From contig JAOUCV010000061.1 in NCBI GenBank assembly GCA_029859555.1, positions 1 to 9,567 of the forward strand: a stretch of 9,567 nucleotides of DNA, in the 5' to 3' direction. Under the pieces are notes generated by a model. The model saw nothing but the letters and a program-made list of their open reading frames with translations, made no database searches and had not been told where the DNA came from. Position 1 is the stretch's first letter; each line of letters opens with the position of its first letter. Shown piece by piece: positions 1-6,684 of the stretch. This DNA comes from Gammaproteobacteria bacterium (lineage in GTDB: Bacteria > Pseudomonadota > Gammaproteobacteria > UBA9214). The position numbers were made by a program, and so were the translations under genes.

Positions 1-397
1 CAACGAGCCGGCTTCCATTCGTGACTGTATTTCCCAGCTCAAACATTTTTACCATGATTGTGGAATTACCCGATGCCGGGTACTTGCAAGCAAGGTGGAT
101 ACGGCCAGCGAGGCCAATGCCCTGTTTCAGAATCTCATGGAACACTTCACGGATAACCATAGCCTGCAGATTTCGTATGCAGGTTATATCCCGGTTGATG
201 AAAATATCCGCAAGGCCATAGTTCGTCACCAGACAGTTGTAAACAGTTTTCCACGCAGTCCTTCAGCCATAGCCATCAAAAAGCTTGCCAGGCGAACCAT
301 GGACTGGCCGCAACCGGAATGCGCAGGCGGGCATGTTGAATTCTTTGTAGAACGATTGATTGAAAACGAAAACATGAAAATGGAGGTGGTGTCATGA
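1..397 (+). CDS. flhG: FlhG/FleN, MinD-like ATPase regulating flagellar number (C-terminal part)
   Basis: This is the last 131 codons of a gene whose start lies left of the window; the frame is read from base 2. FlhG (FleN in Pseudomonas) is a cytoplasmic MinD/ParA-type ATPase that limits flagellar number and restrains the flagellar master regulator and FlhF. The visible part begins with NEPASIRDC, the family's EPxS segment after the Walker motifs, which lie outside the window. It continues into the diagnostic GYIPVDENIRKAIVRHQTVV block and then the SPSAIAIKKLA segment, both typical of the C-terminal half of FlhG/FleN. The stop overlaps the fliA start (ATGA), so the two are probably translationally coupled, and flhG-fliA is a standard order in gammaproteobacterial flagellar operons. 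I am confident of the family from this order and these motifs, but ATPase integrity cannot be judged. Confidence 0.9.
   Translation, partial: NEPASIRDCISQLKHFYHDCGITRCRVLASKVDTASEANALFQNLMEHFTDNHSLQISYAGYIPVDENIRKAIVRHQTVVNSFPRSPSAIAIKKLARRTMDWPQPECAGGHVEFFVERLIENENMKMEVVS
382..386 (+). promoter_or_regulatory. Ribosome binding site of fliA
   Basis: A perfect GGAGG lies seven bases before the ATG at 394, inside the last codons of flhG. It supports the start chosen for fliA and the coupled ATGA arrangement. Confidence 0.8.
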
Positions 398-1122
398 AAA
401 ACACAGCAGTCAAGGTAAATGTTGATGTAAAGACAAGTAACGAGCTGGTTGTATTGCACGAACCACTGGTGAAACGTATTGCCTATCACCTGATGAGCCG
501 TCTTCCGGCCAGTGTTCAGGCGGATGATCTTGTGCAGGCCGGCATGATTGGCCTGATTGAAGCGTCCAGAAAATTTGACCCGGAACAGGGTGCCAGTTTC
601 GAAACCTACGCAGGTATCCGAATTCGTGGTGCCATGCTTGACGAGATTCGCCGTACCGACTGGACGCCGCGTTCTGTTCACAGAAAGGCGCGTGAAGTTG
701 CCGAGGCAGTGCGCAAGATTGAAAACGAGAAGGGCCGTGATGCCCGGGACGTTGAAGTCGCCAAGGTTATGGGACTGGAATTGAACGAATATCACAAGAT
801 ATTGCAGGATGCTACCGGGTGCCGCATCTTCAGTTATGAAGATCCGGGCACACTGGGTGAGGAAAACTTTGCGCAGCAACTGCGTCAGCCGAATCAGCCG
901 CTCGAGAATCTTCAGAAAAGTGACTTCAAGGTCGGTCTTGCAGATGCCATCAAGGGATTGCCGGAACGTGAACGTCTGGTTATGGCGCTTTACTATGATG
1001 AAGAGCTGAACCTGCGTGAGATTGGAGACATTCTCGGCGTCAGTGAGTCACGCGTCTGCCAGATACATGGCCAGGCACTGATTCGTTTGCGCGCGCGCAT
1101 GTCAGACTGGCTGGCTGACTAA
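394..1122 (+). CDS. fliA: Flagellar sigma factor FliA (sigma-28, RpoF)
   Basis: FliA directs RNA polymerase to late flagellar, motor and chemotaxis promoters and is normally held inactive by the anti-sigma factor FlgM until the hook is finished. The 242-residue product matches the usual length of about 240. Region 2 is clear: HEPLVKRIAYHL (about 22-33), RLPASVQADDLVQAGMIGL (about 36-54) and the region 2.3/2.4 segment FDPEQGASFETYAGIRIRG followed by DEIRRTDW. Region 3 follows from about 93 to 145. Region 4 (about 186-236) contains LPERERLVMALYY and the helix-turn-helix LREIGDILGVSESRVCQIH. The start is fixed by the GGAGG at 382-386 and by the overlap with the flhG stop. In Pseudomonas-type clusters cheY and cheZ follow fliA; here a GYF_2-like gene follows instead. 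No FlgM gene is in the window. Identification is secure. Confidence 0.97.
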   Translation: MKNTAVKVNVDVKTSNELVVLHEPLVKRIAYHLMSRLPASVQADDLVQAGMIGLIEASRKFDPEQGASFETYAGIRIRGAMLDEIRRTDWTPRSVHRKAREVAEAVRKIENEKGRDARDVEVAKVMGLELNEYHKILQDATGCRIFSYEDPGTLGEENFAQQLRQPNQPLENLQKSDFKVGLADAIKGLPERERLVMALYYDEELNLREIGDILGVSESRVCQIHGQALIRLRARMSDWLAD

Positions 1123-1152
1123 ACAGCGTGTGATCGAGACGGGTCGCATACG

Positions 1153-1620
1153 GTGACAAAACACGATCAGTATCCGTCTGAGTGGTTTTCCCGTCGGGAA
1201 GGGGTGGTTCGTGGCCCCTTTAGTGCCGATGAAATAACCCGGTACCTGTTGCTGGGACGTATCAGGCTTGCGGATGAGTTAAGTCACGATAAAACAGTGT
1301 GGACGCCAGTCAACGATTTTTCCGGGATGTTACCGCCGGAGGTGACAAAACTGGAGAGCTGGGATGATTATCAGAAGCTGGTTGAAGTTCGTTTCCAGGT
1401 TGATGAGCGGCAGGCGGAACGTCGCTGCCAGCAGTTTCCCAACAGGGGGGCTGGTCGTACGGAGCGGCGGCATGGCAAGGAGCGACGCCGCAACGATGAC
1501 GCTACACTGGTGCAGCAGTATCTCTACAACAACAATCAGTCATCCTCGACCCGGCCATTGTTGCTGACCCTGTTGCTGGCAACCATCATGTTTGCCTGGC
1601 TGTATCCTGCCCAGAGATAA
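1153..1620 (+). CDS. GYF_2-like domain protein with C-terminal membrane anchor, function unknown
   Basis: This 155-residue protein starts at GTG, 30 bp after fliA, with no strong ribosome binding site. Residues 11-50 (WFSRREGVVRGPFS, then EITRYLLLGRIRLADELS, then a Trp) resemble the GYF_2/DUF4339 fold, whose hallmark is an aromatic, a GPFS/GPxS turn, and a 'lower level of action' helix and strand. The middle (about 75-115) is charged and ends in an Arg-rich stretch, RTERRHGKERRRNDD. Residues 135-151 (PLLLTLLLATIMFAWLY) form one hydrophobic helix with only four residues after it, so the protein is predicted to be tail-anchored with its bulk in the cytoplasm. GYF-type domains usually bind peptides, but no partner or reaction can be named. 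Its position suggests cotranscription with flhG-fliA. The last 35 bp overlap the convergent AMMECR1 gene. The coding call is supported by the domain and the membrane segment. Confidence 0.72.
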   Translation: MTKHDQYPSEWFSRREGVVRGPFSADEITRYLLLGRIRLADELSHDKTVWTPVNDFSGMLPPEVTKLESWDDYQKLVEVRFQVDERQAERRCQQFPNRGAGRTERRHGKERRRNDDATLVQQYLYNNNQSSSTRPLLLTLLLATIMFAWLYPAQR

Positions 1621-2215
1621 TTCCCGGTACTGCATACTGCCCTGCATCTTCGGCGTGTGCAGAGAAAGATTCGGTCGAATAACGCCAGGCTTCAATATTG
1701 TCAGACCAGTAATCGGCAGCCAGACCGGCTTTCATCTTCAGCTGTTTGAGGAATTGCTGTGCATCGGGTAGCTGGTCCCAGACGGATGGCAGAAAGGTGC
1801 CCCTGGCGTGGTTCTCCTGGATTACCCAGCCATCTCTTCCTGCCTGCAATTGTGCCAATAAATCAGCTTCACAGTGGTGTTGAACGGCCTGTAGTGGGCC
1901 AAGCACGGATAGCTCTATTGTCAGGCTGCCAAACTCAGCAGTGCTTAGTGCCGGAAACCGTGGGTCACGGAAAGCAGCGGCATAGGCATTCTCGGCGACA
2001 CTGTTTACCAGTCGGGTGCATGCCTCCAGTGAACCAATACAGCCTCGCAACCTTTTATCATGTTTAAGGGTGACGAAGCTTGCGCGAGTTAGCAGCAACG
2101 GTGGGGGATAGGCTTGTGTATCCGGTTTGAACGCAGAGCCGGTTTGCAGGCCACACTCGATTGATTTATGGGCTAGCCCGAGTAGTACCTTGCGCTCGGC
2201 AGGTGAACAGGACAT
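1586..2215 (-). CDS. AMMECR1-family protein (AmmeMemoRadiSam system protein A)
   Basis: The 209-residue product carries the AMMECR1 signature LRGCIGSLEA (LRGCIG at 56-61), followed by the expected family blocks: SVAENAYAAAFRDPRFPAL (about 72-90), LTIELSVLGP (98-107) and GTFLPSVWDQLP (139-150). The family is conserved from archaea to humans, where loss is linked to a developmental disorder, and it has no firmly established biochemical activity. In bacteria it is component A of the AmmeMemoRadiSam grouping, together with Memo and a radical SAM enzyme. The ATG lies one base after the Memo stop and has no clear ribosome binding site, so coupled translation is likely. The C-terminal tail after about residue 185 is beyond the conserved domain; its last codons are antisense to the end of the GYF_2-like gene. 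Family assignment is secure, while function is unknown. Confidence 0.93.
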   Translation of the reverse strand: MSCSPAERKVLLGLAHKSIECGLQTGSAFKPDTQAYPPPLLLTRASFVTLKHDKRLRGCIGSLEACTRLVNSVAENAYAAAFRDPRFPALSTAEFGSLTIELSVLGPLQAVQHHCEADLLAQLQAGRDGWVIQENHARGTFLPSVWDQLPDAQQFLKQLKMKAGLAADYWSDNIEAWRYSTESFSAHAEDAGQYAVPGIISGQDTARQT

Positions 2216-2216
2216 A

Positions 2217-3023
2217 TCAGTCGGTCAGGATGTAGGCGCCATAGCCCACGACGCGGTCACGGGGTCCTGCGGTGTCACCGGAATTTCGCAGGTCAATTGT
2301 TTTCATGTGTAAATGATGCCGACGGGCATACAGTAATAGTCCGCCAACCGGGCTGCTGCCACAGGCGTCGTGGTGATCAATGTCTTCATATGCCAGCGAC
2401 TCAATTGCCCGGGAGGTCGCCTGGTCAAGTCGTGTGGCTGTTTCATAATCGTGGTAATGGCTAAGATCAGAACTGATAATCACCAGTGTCTCGCTAGAAC
2501 CCCAGAGTAACTCAATGACCCCGGAGACTTCTTCTGTGGTCGCTTCACCGACAAGAATCGGCACCAGAGAAAAGTCATGCAGGGTTTTTTGCAGGAACGG
2601 CAGGTGTACTTCCAGGCAATGTTCGGCGGCGTGCGCTTCATTGTCGATACTGACCTGCTGCAGTTGCTCAAGCTGCTGCAGTATTTCTGTATCCAGCGGT
2701 ATCGTCCCCAGTGGTGTGCTGAAAGCTGACGAGGACGGTAACACCAGTCCGCGTACATATTTACGGTGTGCCGGGCCGAGCAGTATCACACGAGTGATTG
2801 CGGCTGTGTTGTCTCCGAGGCGTGCATAACCGCTGGCTGCTACGGGTCCGGAATAGATATAACCGGCATGTGGCAGGATCATTGCCTTGGGTGGTTTTTC
2901 GCTACTTTTCCCGGGTGCCATCAGTGTATCCAGCTGCTGGCATAACTCGACGGGATCCAGCGGATAGAAGCTGCCTGCTACGGCGGCTTCCCTGATGTTA
3001 TCCGTGGTGTGTATCCGGGCCAT
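2217..3023 (-). CDS. Memo-family protein (AmmeMemoRadiSam system protein B)
   Basis: This 268-residue protein is a full-length member of the Memo family, whose fold resembles class III extradiol dioxygenases and LigB-type nonhaem metal enzymes. The four residues forming the metal or active site in human MEMO1 (His49, His81, His192, Cys244) have counterparts here: His52 in PHAGYIYSG, His86 in LLGPAHR, His189 in ISSDLSHYH and Cys221 in ACGSSP. The conserved AAEHCLEVHLPFLQ block is at about 132-145, and RDRVVGYGAY closes the domain. The pocket therefore looks intact, although the substrate and reaction are unknown. The gene lies 65 bp downstream of glgB on the same strand and one base before AMMECR1, so it is probably transcribed from the glgB side. 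No strong ribosome binding site precedes the ATG. Confidence 0.93.
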   Translation of the reverse strand: MARIHTTDNIREAAVAGSFYPLDPVELCQQLDTLMAPGKSSEKPPKAMILPHAGYIYSGPVAASGYARLGDNTAAITRVILLGPAHRKYVRGLVLPSSSAFSTPLGTIPLDTEILQQLEQLQQVSIDNEAHAAEHCLEVHLPFLQKTLHDFSLVPILVGEATTEEVSGVIELLWGSSETLVIISSDLSHYHDYETATRLDQATSRAIESLAYEDIDHHDACGSSPVGGLLLYARRHHLHMKTIDLRNSGDTAGPRDRVVGYGAYILTD

Positions 3024-3088
3024 ACAACAAAAGTAGGGGTTGCAGCCGCTGATTTCAAGTCATCGGAGCACAACAGGCTGTCAGGACG
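3024..3088. other. Short glgB-memo spacer, no terminator seen
   Basis: The 65 bp between the glgB stop and the memo start hold no stem-loop followed by a T run on the minus strand and no convincing promoter. Readthrough from glgB into memo and AMMECR1 is therefore the simplest reading, though a weak promoter cannot be excluded by eye. Confidence 0.5.
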
Positions 3089-5284
3089 TTATTGTCGCTG
3101 CAGAATAACGCCACCCAGCGGTGGTAGTGTCAGCAGCAGCGATTGTGCATGGCCGTTACTGGGCTCGGGTGTGGTGCTGATGTGTCCCTTGTTACCTACA
3201 TCCGAACCGTCGTAGTAGCTGGAGTCCGAGTTCAGTAATTCAGCATAGTCACCTGCTTCCGGGACGCCAATGCGATACTGATGATGAGGGACCGGTGTAA
3301 AATTCAGCACCACAACGACCGCGTCGTCGTCAGCCTTGCGCAGGTAGCTCAGGATAGAGAAATCGGAGGCGATGCAATCTATCCATTCGAAGCCTGCTTC
3401 GCTGAAGTCAAAACGGTGCAGTGCCGGTTTTTCCCGGTACAGGCGATTGAGGTCACCAACCAGCGTTTGTACGCCCTTGTGACAATCGTATTCAAGCAAG
3501 TGCCACTCAAGTCCGCCATTGAAGTTCCACTCGCGACCCTGTGCAAATTCACCGCCCATAAACAGCAGTTTTTTACCCGGAAAGGTAAACATGTAGAGGT
3601 ACAACAGCCGCAGATTGGCAAATTGTTGCCAGGTGTCGCCGGCCTGCTTGTACAGCATGGATTGCTTGCCATGTACGACTTCATCGTGGGAGAAGGGCAG
3701 CATGAAGTTTTCAGTGTAGGCGTACAGCAGCCCGAAAGTCAGGTCGTTGTGGTGGTACTTGCGGTGTACCGGGTCATGCGACATGTAGCGTAATGAATCA
3801 TGCATCCATCCCATATTCCATTTCATGCTGAAACCCAGGCCGCCTCCATCTACCGGTCTGCTAACACCGGGCCAGGCAGTGGATTCCTCTGCGATCATGA
3901 CGGAGCCGGGATACTCGGCATGCGTGATGGTGTTCAATTCCCGCAGAAAGGCAGCCGCTTCAAGGTTTTCGCGACCACCGTAGATATTGGGGATCCATTC
4001 GCTGGCCGGCCGTGAATAGTCGTGATAGAGCATGGATGCGACCGCGTCAACGCGCAGCCCGTCGATATGAAATTCTTCCAGCCAGTAGATGGCGCTGGAG
4101 ATCAGGAAGTTCCTGACTTCGTTGCGGCCGTAGTTGTAGATCAGTGTGCCCCAGTCGTGGTGTTCACCACGACGCGGATCCTCGTGCTCATAGAGTGCCG
4201 AGCCATCAAAGTTAGCCAATCCATGTGCGTCCTTGGGAAAGTGCGCCGGTGCCCAGTCGAGCAGTACACCGATATCATGCTGGTGGCAGTAATCGACAAA
4301 ATAGCGAAAATCATCGGGTTCACCAAAGCGACTGGTCGGGGCGAAGTAACCGGTGGTCTGGTAGCCCCAGGAAGCATCCAGCGGATGTTCGGTCACCGGC
4401 AGCAATTCAATATGGGTGAAACCGGTTTCTCTGACGTGATCGACCAGCTCCGTGGCGAGTTGCCGGTAATTCATGAAATTGCCATGCTCGTCCCGTCTCC
4501 ATGAGCCAAGGTGAGCCTCGTAGACGGAAAAGGGGGCATGTTGCCAATCGGAATTCTGGCGTTTCTCCATCCAGTCGCTGTCTTGCCAGCGATAGGCCTG
4601 AGGCGCGCTGGGTACGCACGTGGCATTGGCTGGACGCAGCTCGAACTGTTGCCCATAAGGATCTGTTTTTAATGTGATATCGCCTTTACGCGAGCGTACT
4701 TCGTATTTGAAGGCCTGGCCGACGCTGAGGCCGGGTATGAAGAGTTCCCAGACCCCGCTGTTACCCCGTACACGCATGGGGTGGGAGCGTCCGTCCCAGT
4801 TGTTGAAATCACCCACGACGCTGATGCGTTCAGCAGAGGGTGCCCAGACAGCAAAGCGTACACCGGGGATATCATCGACCTGCAGGCGGTGGGCACCAAG
4901 AATGCGGTAAATATGCCAGTGCCTGCCTTCGCCAAAAAGGTGCAGGTCAAACTCGGAAAGTTGTGGCGGGAAGCAGTAGGGGTCATAACTGACATGCTCG
5001 GCACCGTTGCTGTCGAGCCAGATAAACCGGTAACGATCAGGTAGCTGGTTGGCAGGGCCATGCCATGCAAACAGGTCGGTGTTGCCCATACGCTGCAGCG
5101 AGGCACCGTTTTCAGCGATGCGCACCCAGGCGGCACCGGGAATCAGTGCGCGTACCAGCACCTCACCTGCATAATTGTGCTTGCCGAGCAGGCTGAACGG
5201 ATCATGATGACGACATTCAAGCAGCCGCTGAATAGCGGTTGATATTTCCATCAAGGAAGACTTGCCTGTGTCGGTATGCAACAT
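3089..5284 (-). CDS. glgB: 1,4-alpha-glucan branching enzyme GlgB (GH13)
   Basis: GlgB cuts alpha-1,4 chains and re-attaches them by alpha-1,6 links to make glycogen branches in the cytoplasm. At 731 residues it is the long type, close to the 728 of the E. coli enzyme. An N-terminal beta-sandwich module (about 12-110) precedes the CBM48 domain (about 140-215, [20 protein letters not shown] then NNWDGR). The GH13 barrel runs from about 250 ([14 protein letters not shown]) to about 610, followed by a C-terminal beta domain. The catalytic residues are Asp413 ([13 protein letters not shown]), Glu466 (IAEES) and Asp534 ([11 protein letters not shown]), each eight positions after the E. coli residues 405, 458 and 526. 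Met12, at 5251, is an alternative start; neither start has a good ribosome binding site. The gene diverges from glgC across a 131-bp region and leads the memo-AMMECR1 pair. Confidence 0.97.
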   Translation of the reverse strand: MLHTDTGKSSLMEISTAIQRLLECRHHDPFSLLGKHNYAGEVLVRALIPGAAWVRIAENGASLQRMGNTDLFAWHGPANQLPDRYRFIWLDSNGAEHVSYDPYCFPPQLSEFDLHLFGEGRHWHIYRILGAHRLQVDDIPGVRFAVWAPSAERISVVGDFNNWDGRSHPMRVRGNSGVWELFIPGLSVGQAFKYEVRSRKGDITLKTDPYGQQFELRPANATCVPSAPQAYRWQDSDWMEKRQNSDWQHAPFSVYEAHLGSWRRDEHGNFMNYRQLATELVDHVRETGFTHIELLPVTEHPLDASWGYQTTGYFAPTSRFGEPDDFRYFVDYCHQHDIGVLLDWAPAHFPKDAHGLANFDGSALYEHEDPRRGEHHDWGTLIYNYGRNEVRNFLISSAIYWLEEFHIDGLRVDAVASMLYHDYSRPASEWIPNIYGGRENLEAAAFLRELNTITHAEYPGSVMIAEESTAWPGVSRPVDGGGLGFSMKWNMGWMHDSLRYMSHDPVHRKYHHNDLTFGLLYAYTENFMLPFSHDEVVHGKQSMLYKQAGDTWQQFANLRLLYLYMFTFPGKKLLFMGGEFAQGREWNFNGGLEWHLLEYDCHKGVQTLVGDLNRLYREKPALHRFDFSEAGFEWIDCIASDFSILSYLRKADDDAVVVVLNFTPVPHHQYRIGVPEAGDYAELLNSDSSYYDGSDVGNKGHISTTPEPSNGHAQSLLLTLPPLGGVILQRQ

Positions 5285-5415
5285 GGAATCTGATAAATAC
5301 GAAGACCTGTTAGGGGGCCAAAATTTCTTTGCCGGATAACTATACAGTCAAAGGTCGCCGCCATACAATACAACCACCTACTAAAGCCGAAACAGGTCAG
5401 ATTATCTGTTGATCA
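5285..5415. promoter_or_regulatory. Divergent glgB/glgC control region
   Basis: These 131 bp separate two divergent glycogen genes, so promoters for both directions should lie here. Two weak -10-like hexamers overlap in the middle: TATACA at 5341-5346 on the plus strand and TATAGT (complement of 5339-5344) on the minus strand. Neither has a convincing -35 partner at normal spacing. The stretch is AT-richer than the flanking genes. A GCCGGATAA at 5331-5339 loosely resembles a sigma-28 -10 element but lacks a correctly spaced TAAA. Neither gene has a strong ribosome binding site. The role as a promoter region is inferred from gene orientation; the exact elements are uncertain. Confidence 0.6.
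5304..5398. repeat. Inverted repeat spanning the glgB/glgC region
   Basis: GACCTGTT at 5304-5311 is an exact inverted copy of AACAGGTC at 5391-5398. One arm lies about 20 bp before each of the two divergent starts. The right arm also forms a local dyad, AACAG (5391-5395) with CTGTT (5406-5410), just ahead of the glgC ATG. The symmetrical placement would suit a shared operator or a looping site, but an 8-bp match in 131 bp could arise by chance. Confidence 0.3.
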
Positions 5416-6684
5416 ATGACAAGCAATGATACCCAACATCATGACCGCCGCCTGAATCGCAGTACCCTTGCCCTTATTCTGGCAGGAGGTCGCGGTTCAC
5501 GATTACGACAATTAACCCTCTGGCGTGCCAAGCCTGCTGTGCCTTTCGGCGGCAAATTTCGCATTATTGATTTCCCGCTTTCCAATTGCCTCAATTCAGG
5601 CATTCGCATGATCGGGGTTTTGACTCAGTACAAGGCGCATTCCCTGATCCAGCACATACAGAACGGCTGGAGTTTTCTGCGTGGCGAGTTCAAGGAATTC
5701 GTCGAACTGCTGCCGGCGCAACAACGCATTCAGGATTCCTGGTATTCAGGTACCGCTGATGCGGTTTATCAGAACCTCGATATTATTCGCACCCATAAAC
5801 CCGAATACGTACTGGTTCTGGCCGGTGATCATGTATACAAAATGGACTATGGGCCGATGATCGCGCAACACGCCGACTCGGATGCGGACATGACGGTCGG
5901 TTGTATAGATGTGCCGCTTGACGATGCCAAGGGGTTTGGCGTGCTGTCTGTCGATACCGGGGGACGTGTTACCGGGTTCGATGAAAAACCCGACGAGCCC
6001 CAATCCATTCCCGGCAAGCCGGGGCGGGTATTGGCATCCATGGGTATCTATGTGTTCAACACCGCTTTTCTGTATGAACAGCTTATCAAGGATGCGGATT
6101 CAACCTACTCAACGCATGACTTTGGCAAAGACATTATTCCGGCGCTGATAGAGAAATACCGGGTTCACAGCTACTCATTCCTGAACTCACCCCACGGGCA
6201 GGCCGCCTACTGGCGAGATGTGGGCACTATCGATTCGTTCTGGCAGGCCAACCTCGAACTGATCGGCGTGTTGCCGGAGCTCAATCTGTACGATGATGAC
6301 TGGCCGATCTGGACCTACCAGGAACAACTCCCGCCGGCCAAGTTTATATTTGATGATGACGACCGGCGTGGCATGGCACTGGACTCGATGGTGTCGGGTG
6401 GTTGCCTTATTTCCGGCGCCACGGTACGACATTCACTGTTGTTTTCAGATGTTCGCGTCAACTCCCACGCCATCTTGCAGGATGTTGTTGTATTGCCCAG
6501 TGTAAAGATCGGCCGCCACTGTCGCATTACCAGGGCGGTTATCGACAAGGGCTGCGATTTGCCCGAGGGAACAGTGATCGGCGAGAACCCAGAATCAGAT
6601 GCGGAACGATTTTATGTCAGTCCGGGCGGGGTGGTACTGGTAACGCCTGAAATGCTTGGCCAGGAAATACACCATGTCCGCTGA
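5416..6684 (+). CDS. glgC: Glucose-1-phosphate adenylyltransferase GlgC (ADP-glucose pyrophosphorylase)
   Basis: GlgC converts glucose-1-phosphate and ATP to ADP-glucose and pyrophosphate, the committed and allosterically controlled step of bacterial glycogen synthesis. The 422-residue product is close to the 431 of E. coli. The nucleotidyltransferase domain opens with [11 protein letters not shown] (20-30) and [20 protein letters not shown] (39-58). It continues with WYSGTADAV (109-117), [11 protein letters not shown] (135-145), FDEKP (188-192, Lys191 matching the glucose-1-phosphate lysine) and HDFGKDIIP (234-242). The C-terminal left-handed beta-helix includes [11 protein letters not shown] and ends with [13 protein letters not shown]. 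Residue 36 is Trp where E. coli has the activator-binding Lys39. ATG 5416 is the first start after an in-frame stop at 5410-5412; its ribosome binding site is weak. The end overlaps the GH57 gene by 11 bp. Confidence 0.97.
   Translation: MTSNDTQHHDRRLNRSTLALILAGGRGSRLRQLTLWRAKPAVPFGGKFRIIDFPLSNCLNSGIRMIGVLTQYKAHSLIQHIQNGWSFLRGEFKEFVELLPAQQRIQDSWYSGTADAVYQNLDIIRTHKPEYVLVLAGDHVYKMDYGPMIAQHADSDADMTVGCIDVPLDDAKGFGVLSVDTGGRVTGFDEKPDEPQSIPGKPGRVLASMGIYVFNTAFLYEQLIKDADSTYSTHDFGKDIIPALIEKYRVHSYSFLNSPHGQAAYWRDVGTIDSFWQANLELIGVLPELNLYDDDWPIWTYQEQLPPAKFIFDDDDRRGMALDSMVSGGCLISGATVRHSLLFSDVRVNSHAILQDVVVLPSVKIGRHCRITRAVIDKGCDLPEGTVIGENPESDAERFYVSPGGVVLVTPEMLGQEIHHVR
6662..6667 (+). promoter_or_regulatory. 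Ribosome binding site of the GH57 gene inside glgC
   Basis: AGGAAA lies six bases before the ATG at 6674. It decides the start in favour of 6674 over an in-frame TTG at 6656, which would add six residues. Confidence 0.65.

Noticed and set aside
226..879. Long open frame of 217 codons on the minus strand opposite flhG and fliA.
   Set aside because: It lies antisense to well-supported flagellar genes, shows no recognisable domain, and is explained as a shadow of their codon usage.
3281..4504. Plus-strand open frames of 170 and 160 codons opposite glgB.
   Set aside because: Both are antisense to the GH13 catalytic domain of glgB and have no domain support.
5313..5334. Possible hairpin on the minus strand between GGCAAA and TTTTGGCC.
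   Set aside because: Pairing needs a bulge and is followed by C residues, not T, so it is not a convincing terminator or riboswitch.
5331..5339. GCCGGATAA resembling a sigma-28 -10 element, which would link FliA to glgC.
   Set aside because: It has an extra base compared with GCCGATAA and no TAAA-type -35 at the required distance, so a FliA-driven glycogen operon is not supported.
6656..6673. Possible TTG start for the GH57 protein adding six residues.
   Set aside because: The ATG at 6674 has an AGGAAA ribosome binding site at proper spacing and directly precedes the conserved N-terminus.
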